Shown here piece by piece: positions 50,571 through 60,063 of a stretch of DNA of 64,000 nucleotides. Position 1 is the first letter of the stretch. Every line of letters begins with the position of its first letter. The DNA is taken from assembly GCA_025201845.1 (NCBI GenBank), contig MU603946.1, positions 119,631 to 183,630 on the forward strand, read 5' to 3'. Under the pieces are notes generated by a model, which saw nothing but the letters and a program-made list of their open reading frames with translations, ran no database searches and had not been told where the DNA came from. Position numbers and translations under genes: made by a program. The stretch is from Martensiomyces pterosporus. Its lineage: Eukaryota; Kickxellomycota; Kickxellomycetes; Kickxellales; Kickxellaceae.

Positions 50571-53500
50571 ATGGACCCCACAGCAGGGCAGCACCCAAAC
50601 GACGGGTTTTCGCCAAACAACCCGTTCAGCGGCATGGATGGCAGCCAGCAGCATACCATCGCTACCGCCTACCCTGCCGCCAACGCTGTATCCCAGCCAG
50701 CAGGCAGCGGCGTGACGGACGATATGGCAGCGGCGTCAGCTAGGCTGGCCAACTTGCAGCTGAACACGGGCGGCAGTAGCCAGCCCCAGCATGTGTTTGG
50801 CCCTGGATACGGCGCCAATAATAGCAGCGTCATGACAGGTGCTCAGGTGACCGCCCTCGGTCATTCGCCTGCTATTGTAGCCGCTGCTGCAACAGCTGCT
50901 GCAGGAGGAAGCGGTGCGTCGCCCCACTTGGCCTCCTCGCTTGCGGAGGCCAGCAGCTACCAGCAGCAGCAGCAGCAGCAGACTTCGCCTGTGCCCTCCC
51001 CTACTCGCCTGGGTGGCACGTTTGCCCCTGGGTACGGACCAGCACCCCCACCGAATCCGTCTGCATTCAGCTCTGCGCCCCTGCCCCCCCGTGCCTCCTT
51101 GGATTCAGCATCCCCGCCGCCTCCCAACCTGCCCATGTCGGGTCGTCAGAACACGCAGAGTGGACCCCGGCNNNNNNNNNNTTCGCCAAACAACCCGTTC
51201 AGCGGCATGGATGGCAGCCAGCAGCATACCATCGCTACCGCCTACCCTGCCGCCAACGCCGTATCCCAGCCAGCAGGCAGCGGCGTGACGGACGATATGG
51301 CAGCGGCGTCAGCTAGGCTGGCCAACTTGCAGCTGAACACGGGCGGCAGTAGCCAGCCCCAGCATGTGTTTGGCCCTGGATACGGCGCCAATAATAGCAG
51401 CGTCATGACAGGTGCTCAGGTGACCGCCCTCGGTCATTCGCCTGCTATTGTAGCCGCTGCTGCAACAGCTGCTGCAGGAGGAAGCGGTGCGTCGCCCCAC
51501 TTGGCCTCCTCGCTTGCGGAAACCAGCAGCTACCAGCAGCAGCAGCAGACTTCGCCTGTGCCCTCCCCTACTCGCCTGGGTGGCACGTTTGCCCCTGGGT
51601 ACGGACCAGCACCCCCACCGAATCCGTCTGCATTCAGCTCTGCGCCCCTGCCCCCCCGTGCCTCCTTGGATTCAGCATCCCCGCCGCCTCCCAACCTGCC
51701 CATGTCGGGTCGTCAGAACACGCAGAGTGGACCCCGGCAGCAGATGTCGCAGCCGCTTATCCTCCCCCCGATCATCGGCCCCCTGCTCCAGTTCGTCAAC
51801 ATTGAGCTGGAGCGCGCTGTGTGGCACGGCTCCGTGCTGGTGCTCACCAACGAGTCGCTCCTGCCCCACGACGTCAGGCCGCCCCCTCCTGCAGCCAGCA
51901 GCTCGTCGTTTGGGCCCAACCAGCCCACCTCGTCCATGCACGCCGGGCCCACCTCGACCACCGCAGCACTGGTGCCCAATAACATGCATGTTCCGGTGAT
52001 TGAGGTGTGGGATGATGGCGTGCATGGCCCTGGAACTGGGAAACCCAAGAGCTTCCATGCCAAGGCCATTTACACGGAGCCCACGTACAGATATACGTTC
52101 TGGCGTGCCGATATCTTCGTCGAGCTGCCGCGCGAGAGCGAGGTGGATGTCCTGTACCAGATCCACTGGGGCGCCGACGAGTTTGCCGTTCAGTCGCCGT
52201 CCGCTCGCCCCACACATAAATTCCGCGTGCCCGCGCAAGCGTCGGAATGGCGCACCTGCGTGACGAGCAATAACCAGTTTTCAAGAAAAGTGCCCGAGGC
52301 AGCAAGGCTGGCTATGCGCGGGTCGGGGCCGGTGTTTAAGGACTTGCTGGACAAGCACCAGACCAATCCGTTCCACGTGTGGATAGGCACTGGCGGCCAG
52401 TTCAACGGCGATGGAGTGTTCGATGAATGCGAGCACGCGCTGAGGCCCTTCTTGATTCCCGGAACCAGCAGCATGAGGAGAGCTCAGGTGCCGTGGACCA
52501 AGGAGACAGCCAATGTGGTTGAGCGGTGGTACTTCTTGGAGTACCTGAGGCAGTGGTTCGGCGTCGGCATGAACAGCATGACTGAGCAGGAGGGCCAGGA
52601 CTGCTTCCAGAGGGCGGCCGAGTCCATCCCGTATACGTTTACGCTGGACACGGATGTGTTTGCGGAATACGGGTCGTACGAGCCCACGCTGCAGCAGTCG
52701 CCAGTGTTCCACGGCATTGGCGAGGTTGGCGCAAAGTACTTTGCCCTGTTCCAGGCGCACACCACCCCCACGCTGGCACACAGCGAGCACGGGTTTTTGG
52801 CGGAGGGGTACCACTGCGTCAAGAGGCTGGGGCCATACACGTCCCTGCTCACTCTGGACACTCGCACAGAACGCACGCTGACCGGAATTGTCGATCGGCA
52901 CAGCTACGACTTGATCTTTTTGGCCCTGGAGTCGCTGGTCCCTGCAACGGCATCCAACCTGATTGTGGTGTCGTCGAACCCAGTTGTCTTCCCCCGCACC
53001 AAGAACTTTGAGACCATCTTGCGTGGCGCCAGCAGCACTGGCCTCACCTCGCTGATATCGTACGCCGTCAACGGCAAGCAGACGCGCAACGAGTGGGTTA
53101 CCAAGGATAGGTTCGGGGACTCTAAGGCGGTCACTATGCTGAATGACTTTTGGACCTGCGCAATGCACCAGCAGGAGCGCTCCTTCCTCGTCCGCAGGCT
53201 GCAGGATTTCGCGCGCGAGCGGTCCTGTAGGGTGACTTTTGTCTCGGGACACGTCAACTGCATTTCGGCCGGGCACTTCCGCACGTACACGGACTCCAAG
53301 TTTGATCCGCGCAGGTACCCGGAGCAGCGCGGGTTTGGTAGCGACTTCAGGTCCATGATCCAGCTGACCGTGTCGGGGCTGGTGCAGGAGCCAGCAGATG
53401 GCTTGACGTTGAGGGCGTATCATTTCGCAGGCAAAGCGGCGCCATTCGACTCGTACACGGAGGAGAAGCTCTACAGGACCTTCAACGTCGACGTCAATGG

Positions 53501-53713
53501 ACTGCCTCCTCCCCATGGGAACCAGAAGCTGCTTGGAAGGAGGTCGTACTGCATCATGATCGAGCATGGATTTGACGGCGACAGACAGTACCCCGGCCTA
53601 CTGACGTTCATGTATGTGGAGAATGAGAACTCGACGGGGACGGCACAGCCGTACATGATCAACATACCGCCGCTCAGGTTCCCCAAGTTTGATGCGCCGC
53701 CGTCCCAGAGGCC

Positions 53714-53763
<50 letters not shown>

Positions 53764-54455
53764 CACGGCCGCCGCCATTGGGGCAGTCGATGACCTATAG
53801 AGGACACACGGCTATGGCTGTGTCTTCTGCGGCTCCCCAGACAGGAGTTAGCGCGGCGGAGCAGGCGAAGGTGGATGCGGCAATTGGCGAGATTTACGGC
53901 GGCAATGATTCCTATTCCTATGATGTTCCTGGATACGACGGCGTGCCGTCGAAGCGGCAAGGATCGGGCACATCGCCGCCCCCGCCACCCTACTCGCCGA
54001 CGCCGCCGGCTATGCAGATTAGCCAGAGCTTGTCGTCGTCGTCCTATGCGCAGAAGCAGGCAGCTGCCGTCAGCCAGCCTCCGAGTTCTCTGCCGGTGAG
54101 GACGGAAGAAGGGCTCTATTCGTCATCGTATGACCATACCGCTGCATGGGTGCAAAGCGGGTCGTCGCAGGCCACTGGGTCGGATACGGGTGGGCCTTCT
54201 TCCAACCCGCACCCCCAGCCCCAGCCTCATCCTCAACCCCAGCCCCAGCCCCAGCCCCAGCCCCAAGCACAGCAGTACTCGCAGCCGCCGGTACAACAGT
54301 ACTCTCAGGCCCCTGCTCAGCCGCAGTACTCTCAGGCCCCTGCTCAGCAGCAGTACTCACAAGCTCCTGCTCAGCAGCAGTACTCGCAAGCACCAGGCCA
54401 AGCGTACCAGCAGCCCCAGCAGCCCCAGCAGCAGCAGCAACCCCCGTCTTATTAA
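50571..54455 (+). CDS. PhoD-like phosphatase family protein, metal site degenerate; interrupted by an N gap
   Basis: As written 1294 codons with ten N at 51172-51181; 50609-51171 is repeated at 51182-51738, so the real protein is probably ~1103 aa. A low-complexity N-terminus (Gln, Ala, Pro) leads into a region that resembles fungal PhoD-like metallophosphatases (LILPPIIGPLLQFVNIELE... ; GSYEPTLQQSPVFHGIGEVG; KYFALFQ). The family metal motifs are not intact: the position of GGGDQIY reads GTGGQFN, that of DDHD reads DTDV, and that of SGDVH reads SGHVN. It may be a non-catalytic relative. The C-terminus has a 16-CAG run and QYSQAPAQ-type repeats. Function and localisation are unknown; no signal peptide is seen. 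Confidence 0.75.
50609..51738 (+). repeat. ~560-bp duplication flanking a ten-N gap
   Basis: Copy 1 50609-51171, ten N, copy 2 51182-51738. Differences: t/c near 50680/51253 (CAACGC[T/C]GTA), two bases in GAGGCC/GAAACC, and seven against five CAG codons. Copy 2 starts exactly after the N run, as expected if two overlapping contig ends were scaffolded without merging. The offset of 573 keeps frame by chance. Confidence 0.95.
51172..51181. other. Assembly gap (ten N)
   Basis: A run of exactly ten N, typical of a placeholder gap of unknown size. The sequence on its right repeats the sequence on its left, so the true gap may be zero or negative. Confidence 0.95.
53715..53762 (+). repeat. (CAG)16 polyglutamine tract
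   Basis: Sixteen consecutive CAG codons in the PhoD-like gene, between the globular domain and the Pro-rich tail. Pure CAG runs are length-variable; the allelic CAG difference seen at 50961/51534 in the same gene supports this. Confidence 0.85.
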
Positions 54456-54880
54456 CTGAGGATATGCATCCCTGTTCCTAATTAGGGTCGGTTAGTGACC
54501 TCTTATTTGTTACTCCAACTATCCATATAGCTCCAGTCGTTTACCCCCATGAAAGCTGTTTACTCAAAACAAGGTAGTGGACAAATAGGCATCGGGCTGC
54601 TGATCCACCACGCTCCCATGGGAATAGGGGGCCAGCATCGGCATTGCCCGGAATCGTGGGAACCAGAATGCGGTCTGTGCCAGCAGCAGCAGTCGAGTGG
54701 CTATGGCTCGTGACGACGCAAGATAAGGCTGTGGTCGTCTGCCCTCCAAAGCGCGCTCCTTCTTTCTTTGCTTTCGCTTGACTACACCTATTTTCCGCTC
54801 TCTCCTGTACTATCTACCCAGCAACAGCAAACGCTTTTAAGCCTGCTCATTCGCCTTTCAAAACGTCACTGCCTGCAAGC
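54456..54880 (+). other. Region between the PhoD-like gene and PCCB
   Basis: 425 bp with the 3' end of the PhoD-like gene (AT-rich near 54478-54535) and a C/T-rich leader for PCCB from ~54745. No gene is seen. Confidence 0.45.
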
Positions 54881-56530
54881 ATGCTTCGTGTCAACTTTGC
54901 CGCTCGCCGAGCAGCAGCAACTGCCAGTGGCGTTGCGCGGAACCCATCTCTCAAGAAGGCTGCGCTTCCAGCGCTGGCAAGGCACTATGCCACGGCCAGC
55001 ACCAAGGGCACCGAGATCCAATCCCGCATCGACAGCAAGCGCCAGGCTGCACTTTTGGGCGGCGGACAGTCCCGCATCGACTCCCAGCACGCCAAGGGCA
55101 AGCTGACTGCAAGAGAGCGCATTGAGCTCTTTGTCGACCCCGGCACGTTCCGCGAATACGACGCGTTCGTCGAGCACCAGTGCACCGACTTTGGCATGGC
55201 CTCACAGAAGATCACGGGCGACGGCGTGGTCACTGGCGTCGGCAAGGTGAATGGCCGCACCACCTACATCTTCTCCCAGGACTTCACCTCGTTTGGCGGC
55301 TCCCTGTCGAAGACATTTGCAGCCAAGGTGTGCAAGATCATGGATAAGGCCATGCAGGTAGGCGCGCCCGTCGTTGGGCTGAACGATTCGGGAGGCGCGA
55401 GAATCCAGGAGGGCGTCGACTCCCTCGCGGGGTACGCCGAGATCTTCCAGAGGAACGTGCTTGCGTCAGGTGTGGTTCCTCAGATCTCCCTGATCATGGG
55501 TCCGTGTGCCGGAGGTGCTGTGTACTCGCCGGCGCTGACGGACTTTACGTTCATGGTCCGTGGGACCTCGTACCTGTTCGTCACTGGGCCAGATGTCGTT
55601 AAGGCTGTGACCAACGAGAGCGTCACGCAGGAGGAGCTGGGCGGTGCAGGTCCCCACACGAAGAAGTCGGGCGTTGCGCACGACGCCTTTGACAACGACG
55701 TCGTGGCTCTGGCAAGGACACGCGAGCTGCTCTCCTACCTCCCCCAGTCCAACCGCGGAACCGCCGAGCAGCGCTACACGGCCGACCCATTTGATCGCGC
55801 AGACGCCGCACTGGATACCCTTATCCCAACGGACTCGACCAAGGCGTACGACATGAAGGACGTTGTGGGGCGGATTGTCGACGATGCACGGTTCTTCGAG
55901 ATCATGCCTGACTACGCGCGCAATATCATCATTGGGTTCGCACGTATTGGCGGTCGCAGCGTCGGCATTGTCGGCAACCAGCCCCTGGTCTCGTCGGGCG
56001 TCCTCGATATTGACGCGTCGGTGAAGGCTGCCCGCTTCGTGCGGTTCTGCGATGCATTCAACATCCCCCTCGTCACCTTCGTCGACGTCCCTGGGTTCCT
56101 CCCTGGCACGCAGCAGGAGCACAATGGAATCATCCGCGAAGGCGCGAAGCTGCTTTATGCCTACGCCGAGGCAACTGTGCCCAAGATTGCTATTACCACG
56201 AGGAAGGCGTATGGCGGTGCGCAGTGCGTCATGAGCTCGAAGCAGCTCAGGGGCGACATCAACCTTGCTTGGCCGACGGCGGAGCTGGCCGTCATGGGCG
56301 CGAAGGGCGCGGTGGAGATCCTGTGGAGGAAGGACCCGGAGAACAGGGCGAAGGCTGAGGAGGAGTACAACAGGCTGTTCGCGAACCCACTGCCGGCTGC
56401 CCAGCGTGGGTACTTGGATGACATCATTACGCCGTCGACCACCCGTGCACGGATCATTGAGGAGCTGGAGATTCTGAAGGACAAGCAGATGAAGAACCCA
56501 GCAAAAAAGCACGACAACATGCCACTCTGA
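54881..56530 (+). CDS. PCCB: Propionyl-CoA carboxylase beta chain, mitochondrial
   Basis: Carboxyltransferase subunit of 549 aa (human PCCB 539) that transfers CO2 from biotin to propionyl-CoA, giving methylmalonyl-CoA. Residues 1-40 look like a mitochondrial presequence (basic, RHYATAST). Signatures: [75 protein letters not shown], then [25 protein letters not shown] and [14 protein letters not shown] (all in part). No PCCA partner is in this window. Dikarya usually use the methylcitrate cycle instead, so this gene points to an early-diverging fungus. Confidence 0.95.
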   Translation: MLRVNFAARRAAATASGVARNPSLKKAALPALARHYATASTKGTEIQSRIDSKRQAALLGGGQSRIDSQHAKGKLTARERIELFVDPGTFREYDAFVEHQCTDFGMASQKITGDGVVTGVGKVNGRTTYIFSQDFTSFGGSLSKTFAAKVCKIMDKAMQVGAPVVGLNDSGGARIQEGVDSLAGYAEIFQRNVLASGVVPQISLIMGPCAGGAVYSPALTDFTFMVRGTSYLFVTGPDVVKAVTNESVTQEELGGAGPHTKKSGVAHDAFDNDVVALARTRELLSYLPQSNRGTAEQRYTADPFDRADAALDTLIPTDSTKAYDMKDVVGRIVDDARFFEIMPDYARNIIIGFARIGGRSVGIVGNQPLVSSGVLDIDASVKAARFVRFCDAFNIPLVTFVDVPGFLPGTQQEHNGIIREGAKLLYAYAEATVPKIAITTRKAYGGAQCVMSSKQLRGDINLAWPTAELAVMGAKGAVEILWRKDPENRAKAEEEYNRLFANPLPAAQRGYLDDIITPSTTRARIIEELEILKDKQMKNPAKKHDNMPL

Positions 56531-56652
56531 ATAGCACCACCGCAGCGACTCTGCCTTTGAGGCTGGCTGTTGGATGGACGAGTGCTCGGTATACACCCTT
56601 GCAATAACAGGAATATATATATTATATGTGCGTCCTCTACAAATGCTCTTAG

Positions 56653-57837
56653 CTAGTGGTAAATGGTGGCAGTGGCCAGCAGTGCGGCCAGAACGGTCGC
56701 TAATGTGGTTGCAACCATTGAGTATGAGTTCATCACGCTGGGTGGCGCCGCGCTATCCTTCCCCGCCTTCTCAATGGTGTCGCCATTGCATGTGCCTGCC
56801 AGGTCCTTTCGCTTAATGCCCGTTGTCTTGGTGATGAACTTCATGTAGTGAGCAGCATGCGTGTAGAACCCGGCGCCATCGGAGGCAGCACACACGGTGG
56901 TGTCTGAGTGAGCCACATTGTCGCCATAGCTCGTCACCCCCAGCTGGATCCAGGGACCCGACCCGCTACTGCCAGACAGGCTGGGGTTTGAATTACAGCG
57001 GCGCAACAGCGCACCTCCGCTGTCGCCCGAGCATGTGTCCTTGTTGTCGGGCGTGGTAACGCAAATGTAGTTGCCATTGTTTGAGTCAAATTCGGGCCGT
57101 ATCTGCTTGCACAGCCCCTCGTTGCCCGTTGTAAGGTCCACCTGCTGCAGGGTGCTTGCGGTGTTCACGCTATTGAGGCTGGTCTTGCCCCATCCTACCC
57201 CCGTCACAGTTAGCCCGTCGGGGATGTCCTCCGTGTCGATGCGGATCGGCTGCACATTTTCGTTGAAATCCAGCTTTGTGTGCAGCTTCAGTAGCGCGAT
57301 GTCGTTGTCGAAGTAGTCGAGGTTGACATCCGGGTGCACGTGCACCTTGGATACCCTGTAAGGTGTCGCTAAAGCTGCCTGGATGCTGCCGACGCCGACG
57401 ATAATGTTCTTGGCCTTCACCGTCGGGTACTTCCTGCCTTGCTTTGAGGGCCACAGCGGGCGATTTCCTTCCTTGGCCCAGCGTCTTCGGGGCATGCCGT
57501 TGATGGGCAGGCTGACGTTGAGGCTGTGGCCGTCGCTGCCGATGTTTACCACGCAGTGCGCGGCAGTGAGGATCCACTGCCGCGAGAGAATGGACCCGCC
57601 GCAGAAGGCCGTGCCGCCGCCGCCCTCGTCAACCATCAGGAACACGGCAAAGGGGTAGGCGCCGGAGCTGGCATCGGTGCCGCCGATTACACGGCCCAAA
57701 TGCCCCCAGATTGGCAGCTGCTTGCGCGGGGGGGCTCCTGCCGCGGCTGCTGCTGCTGCGCTACACAACATCAGCAGCAGCCCAGTGGCTGCTGTTAGGT
57801 TAGCCACTAGTGCAAATGACAGCGGTGCCGCCTTCAT
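56653..57837 (-). CDS. Secreted trypsin-like serine protease, probably GPI-anchored
   Basis: A 394-aa S1-family protease. Signal peptide ~1-33, then a short pro-region and the activation-like site RVIGGTDASSGAYPF (~49). The catalytic triad is His94 (TAAHC), Asp179 (DNDIALLKL) and Ser273 (GDSGGALL). Asp267, six residues before Ser273, is the trypsin S1-pocket Asp and predicts cleavage after Lys/Arg. The C-terminus has a polar stretch then a hydrophobic tail (MVATTLATVLAALLATATIYH in part), as for GPI anchoring. The start at 57837 is chosen because it gives the signal peptide; the longer upstream frame is leader. Confidence 0.93.
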   Translation of the reverse strand: MKAAPLSFALVANLTAATGLLLMLCSAAAAAAAGAPPRKQLPIWGHLGRVIGGTDASSGAYPFAVFLMVDEGGGGTAFCGGSILSRQWILTAAHCVVNIGSDGHSLNVSLPINGMPRRRWAKEGNRPLWPSKQGRKYPTVKAKNIIVGVGSIQAALATPYRVSKVHVHPDVNLDYFDNDIALLKLHTKLDFNENVQPIRIDTEDIPDGLTVTGVGWGKTSLNSVNTASTLQQVDLTTGNEGLCKQIRPEFDSNNGNYICVTTPDNKDTCSGDSGGALLRRCNSNPSLSGSSGSGPWIQLGVTSYGDNVAHSDTTVCAASDGAGFYTHAAHYMKFITKTTGIKRKDLAGTCNGDTIEKAGKDSAAPPSVMNSYSMVATTLATVLAALLATATIYH

Positions 57838-58557
57838 CTCTGCCTTGGCAATAGGGGGATTGGCGCTAGGGCAATTAGATTTTTCGAGTGTATAGTAGTG
57901 TGTGAGTGGGGTAACAGGTGGACCAAAGGAGGGAGAGGGAGCCAGGCAGAGACCTTGGTAAGATGGAGACGAGTATAAGAGGCCAAAGAACACGAAGGAA
58001 AGGACAGCAGAGTCGGGACGCCCTCCAGAACTAAAGACGCTACCTGCTTCTTGCCAGAGACTTGCTGCTCGCATGAATGCAGGCGTCAATAGGGTGGGGG
58101 TGGAGAGAGAAACAGGCACCGCCGCCTCCCTGGGCGATGCGTCGGCGGTTTGTCGCATGTGGTTGCATTTTTAATGCTGTTCCAGCCATGAGTTTGTTTC
58201 TGCAGGAGCTTGTCTCTACAGGAGCTTGTTACTACAGGAACGCACAGGAGTGGCGAGACAAGCAGGGCTTGCCAGGCAGTGAAAGGGGCTGCAGCAGCAT
58301 GGGCCAATGCGAAACCACAGCGTCGCTTCGTCACAAAGCACACAGGCGAGCACTGTGTCTCTCGCCGATCAGATGCCAAGGCAGAAGAGTCTAGTATGGA
58401 TGAGCGGGCACACGGCTGCCGATCAGCCATCGTCTCAGGCGCCATATTGACACGAGCCTCCATTGGCGTCAGGAAAAAGAAATGAACTGCAGATATAAAT
58501 TAGCTACGAACGGCCTGGAACCCGGTCAGAATCGACAGCCTAATCGCTGCGTATTTC
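57838..58557 (-). other. Upstream region of the S1 protease gene
   Basis: 720 bp between the protease start and the UBLCP1 stop. A short imperfect repeat of CAGGAGCTTGT units occurs at 58203-58229. No gene is seen. Confidence 0.45.
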
Positions 58558-59697
58558 CTACTTGTAGCTCTGCCACCTTCTGTGATCCAGCGACTCGAGG
58601 CTAGGCAGCTGCGAAATCTGCAGCAGGTATCTGGCCAGCTTGTACAGCTCCGTGTCTCTCCTCGGGTTGGCATCCGCTCGCTTAAACGGCGTGATCTTCA
58701 GGCCATTCTGCCAGTTGAGCGCAAAGTTCCTGCTCAAGTCATCAATGTGTATGGTATTGGATTTGCTATAGCTTTCCGGAAACTTGGCCCAAATATACTC
58801 CAGCGCCTTGACCTGGTGCTGTATCTGCTTGCCGTTCCTAATCGCCGTCACTGTGAACATGGTCGATATATCCAGGGCTGCCGTAATATGGTAGTTGGGG
58901 TGGGTGAGCATCCCCAGTAGAGTGATTTTGGCTTCGACGATGTGCCATTTTGTTTGGCTCCAGACGATGATGTCGTAGTAGGGGTGGATGGCCGAGAGGA
59001 ACTCGTGCAGGCCGGGCCGGGCCATGTCAAGCACATTGCCCGACACATTCTTGCAGTCAAACAGGGTGTAGTCCAAATCGAGGACCACGAGCTTTTTGCC
59101 TGGCCGTGGCGGGTTGATTATGCGGATCTCTGACCCTTCTATGATCCTCCGGAGCTTCTCTTTGTGGTCACTCGAGATTACCTGAATCTTGCCCTTGTCC
59201 CTGCTGCTGCCGCTGCTCCTGTTGTCACTGTCGGCGGCATCGTAGTCGCCAGCATCAGATATCCCAATATCCTCACCATCTGGCTCGGATGACGACCATG
59301 CACTCTCGCGCGGCTTCAGCCGGTCAGCCACCCTCGTGCCAATCAGACGCACCTTGGTGCCACTGGCAACACACAGCGCCGCCAGCGTGTCTGTGTCGCG
59401 CGGCAGCTGTCCCTTGACAAGGCCCAGCAGTTTTTGGCTACCAGCATCCACCTCTGTCAGCTCTTCAATCAGCGCCTTGACGGACAGGACAGTGGCGTAC
59501 TTGGACACTCGGAGCGAGTACTTTTTGGTGCCCTGCCAGGTCACTTCAAGCGATATGGACTCGCGCGCCATCTCGTCTTCGCTGTTGCCTTTGTGTGTCT
59601 TGCAGCCCTCGTCCGGCAAAGGCTCGCCCTCGCTGCGGACATTATTGTCGCGGCTGCCGTCGGGCCGCTGGCGCTTCACTGGAAGTTGGTTGTTCAT
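58558..59697 (-). CDS. UBLCP1: Ubiquitin-like domain CTD phosphatase
   Basis: A 379-aa nuclear phosphatase of the FCP/SCP (HAD) class; in animals UBLCP1 dephosphorylates proteasome subunits. A disordered N-terminus (~1-45) is followed by a ubiquitin-like domain (~47-122, ISLEVTWQGTKKYSLRV... GTKVRLIGTR) and an acidic linker. The catalytic domain has the DxDxT signature as DLDYT (Asp207, Asp209, Thr211), then RPGLHEFL and the Trp-rich IIVWSQTKW. The end (NALNWQNGLKITPFKRA-type, ELYKLARYLLQI) matches the UBLCP1 C-terminal helix. It is longer than the animal protein (~318 aa) through its N-terminus and linker. The ATG at 59697 is the first in the frame. Confidence 0.95.
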   Translation of the reverse strand: MNNQLPVKRQRPDGSRDNNVRSEGEPLPDEGCKTHKGNSEDEMARESISLEVTWQGTKKYSLRVSKYATVLSVKALIEELTEVDAGSQKLLGLVKGQLPRDTDTLAALCVASGTKVRLIGTRVADRLKPRESAWSSSEPDGEDIGISDAGDYDAADSDNRSSGSSRDKGKIQVISSDHKEKLRRIIEGSEIRIINPPRPGKKLVVLDLDYTLFDCKNVSGNVLDMARPGLHEFLSAIHPYYDIIVWSQTKWHIVEAKITLLGMLTHPNYHITAALDISTMFTVTAIRNGKQIQHQVKALEYIWAKFPESYSKSNTIHIDDLSRNFALNWQNGLKITPFKRADANPRRDTELYKLARYLLQISQLPSLESLDHRRWQSYK

Positions 59698-60063
59698 TCT
59701 CTGTTTCCTGCCTCCTAACGCCTCCACACTAAAATGCTTAAAGTGGGAAATGGAAAGCGGGGGGTGCCTGCGTGTTTGCTGACAGAATAAGGCAGATTTA
59801 GAGGGCGTGCGAGCAGCAAGCACGATAAATGAGCATAAGCTGGCGTCCCTGTAGTGGTTTCGAGGCTGCGCAAATGGAATAGGGGTAGAGGTGCTTTCTG
59901 GAAATTTCGGGAAAAGAGAAGAGAATGGAAACGAGCTGTGTGGTTTGTTTGCGGCGCTTGAATAAATAAGGCACCACAGGCAGCAGCAGCCGCTACGTCA
60001 TCGCCAGGTGCTCCCCCTTCTCTTTCTCGCTTTCTCTCCCTCCTCGCATGCATGAAATACGCC
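59698..60063 (-). other. Upstream region of UBLCP1
   Basis: 366 bp between the UBLCP1 start and the stop of the asparagine-synthetase-like gene. It is A-rich near 59885-59965, with an AATAAATAA at 59961. No gene is seen. Confidence 0.4.

Noticed and set aside
50571..51738. A genuine 190-residue internal protein repeat in the PhoD-like protein
   Set aside because: The second copy begins exactly after a ten-N gap and the differences look allelic, so an assembly overlap is the simpler explanation.
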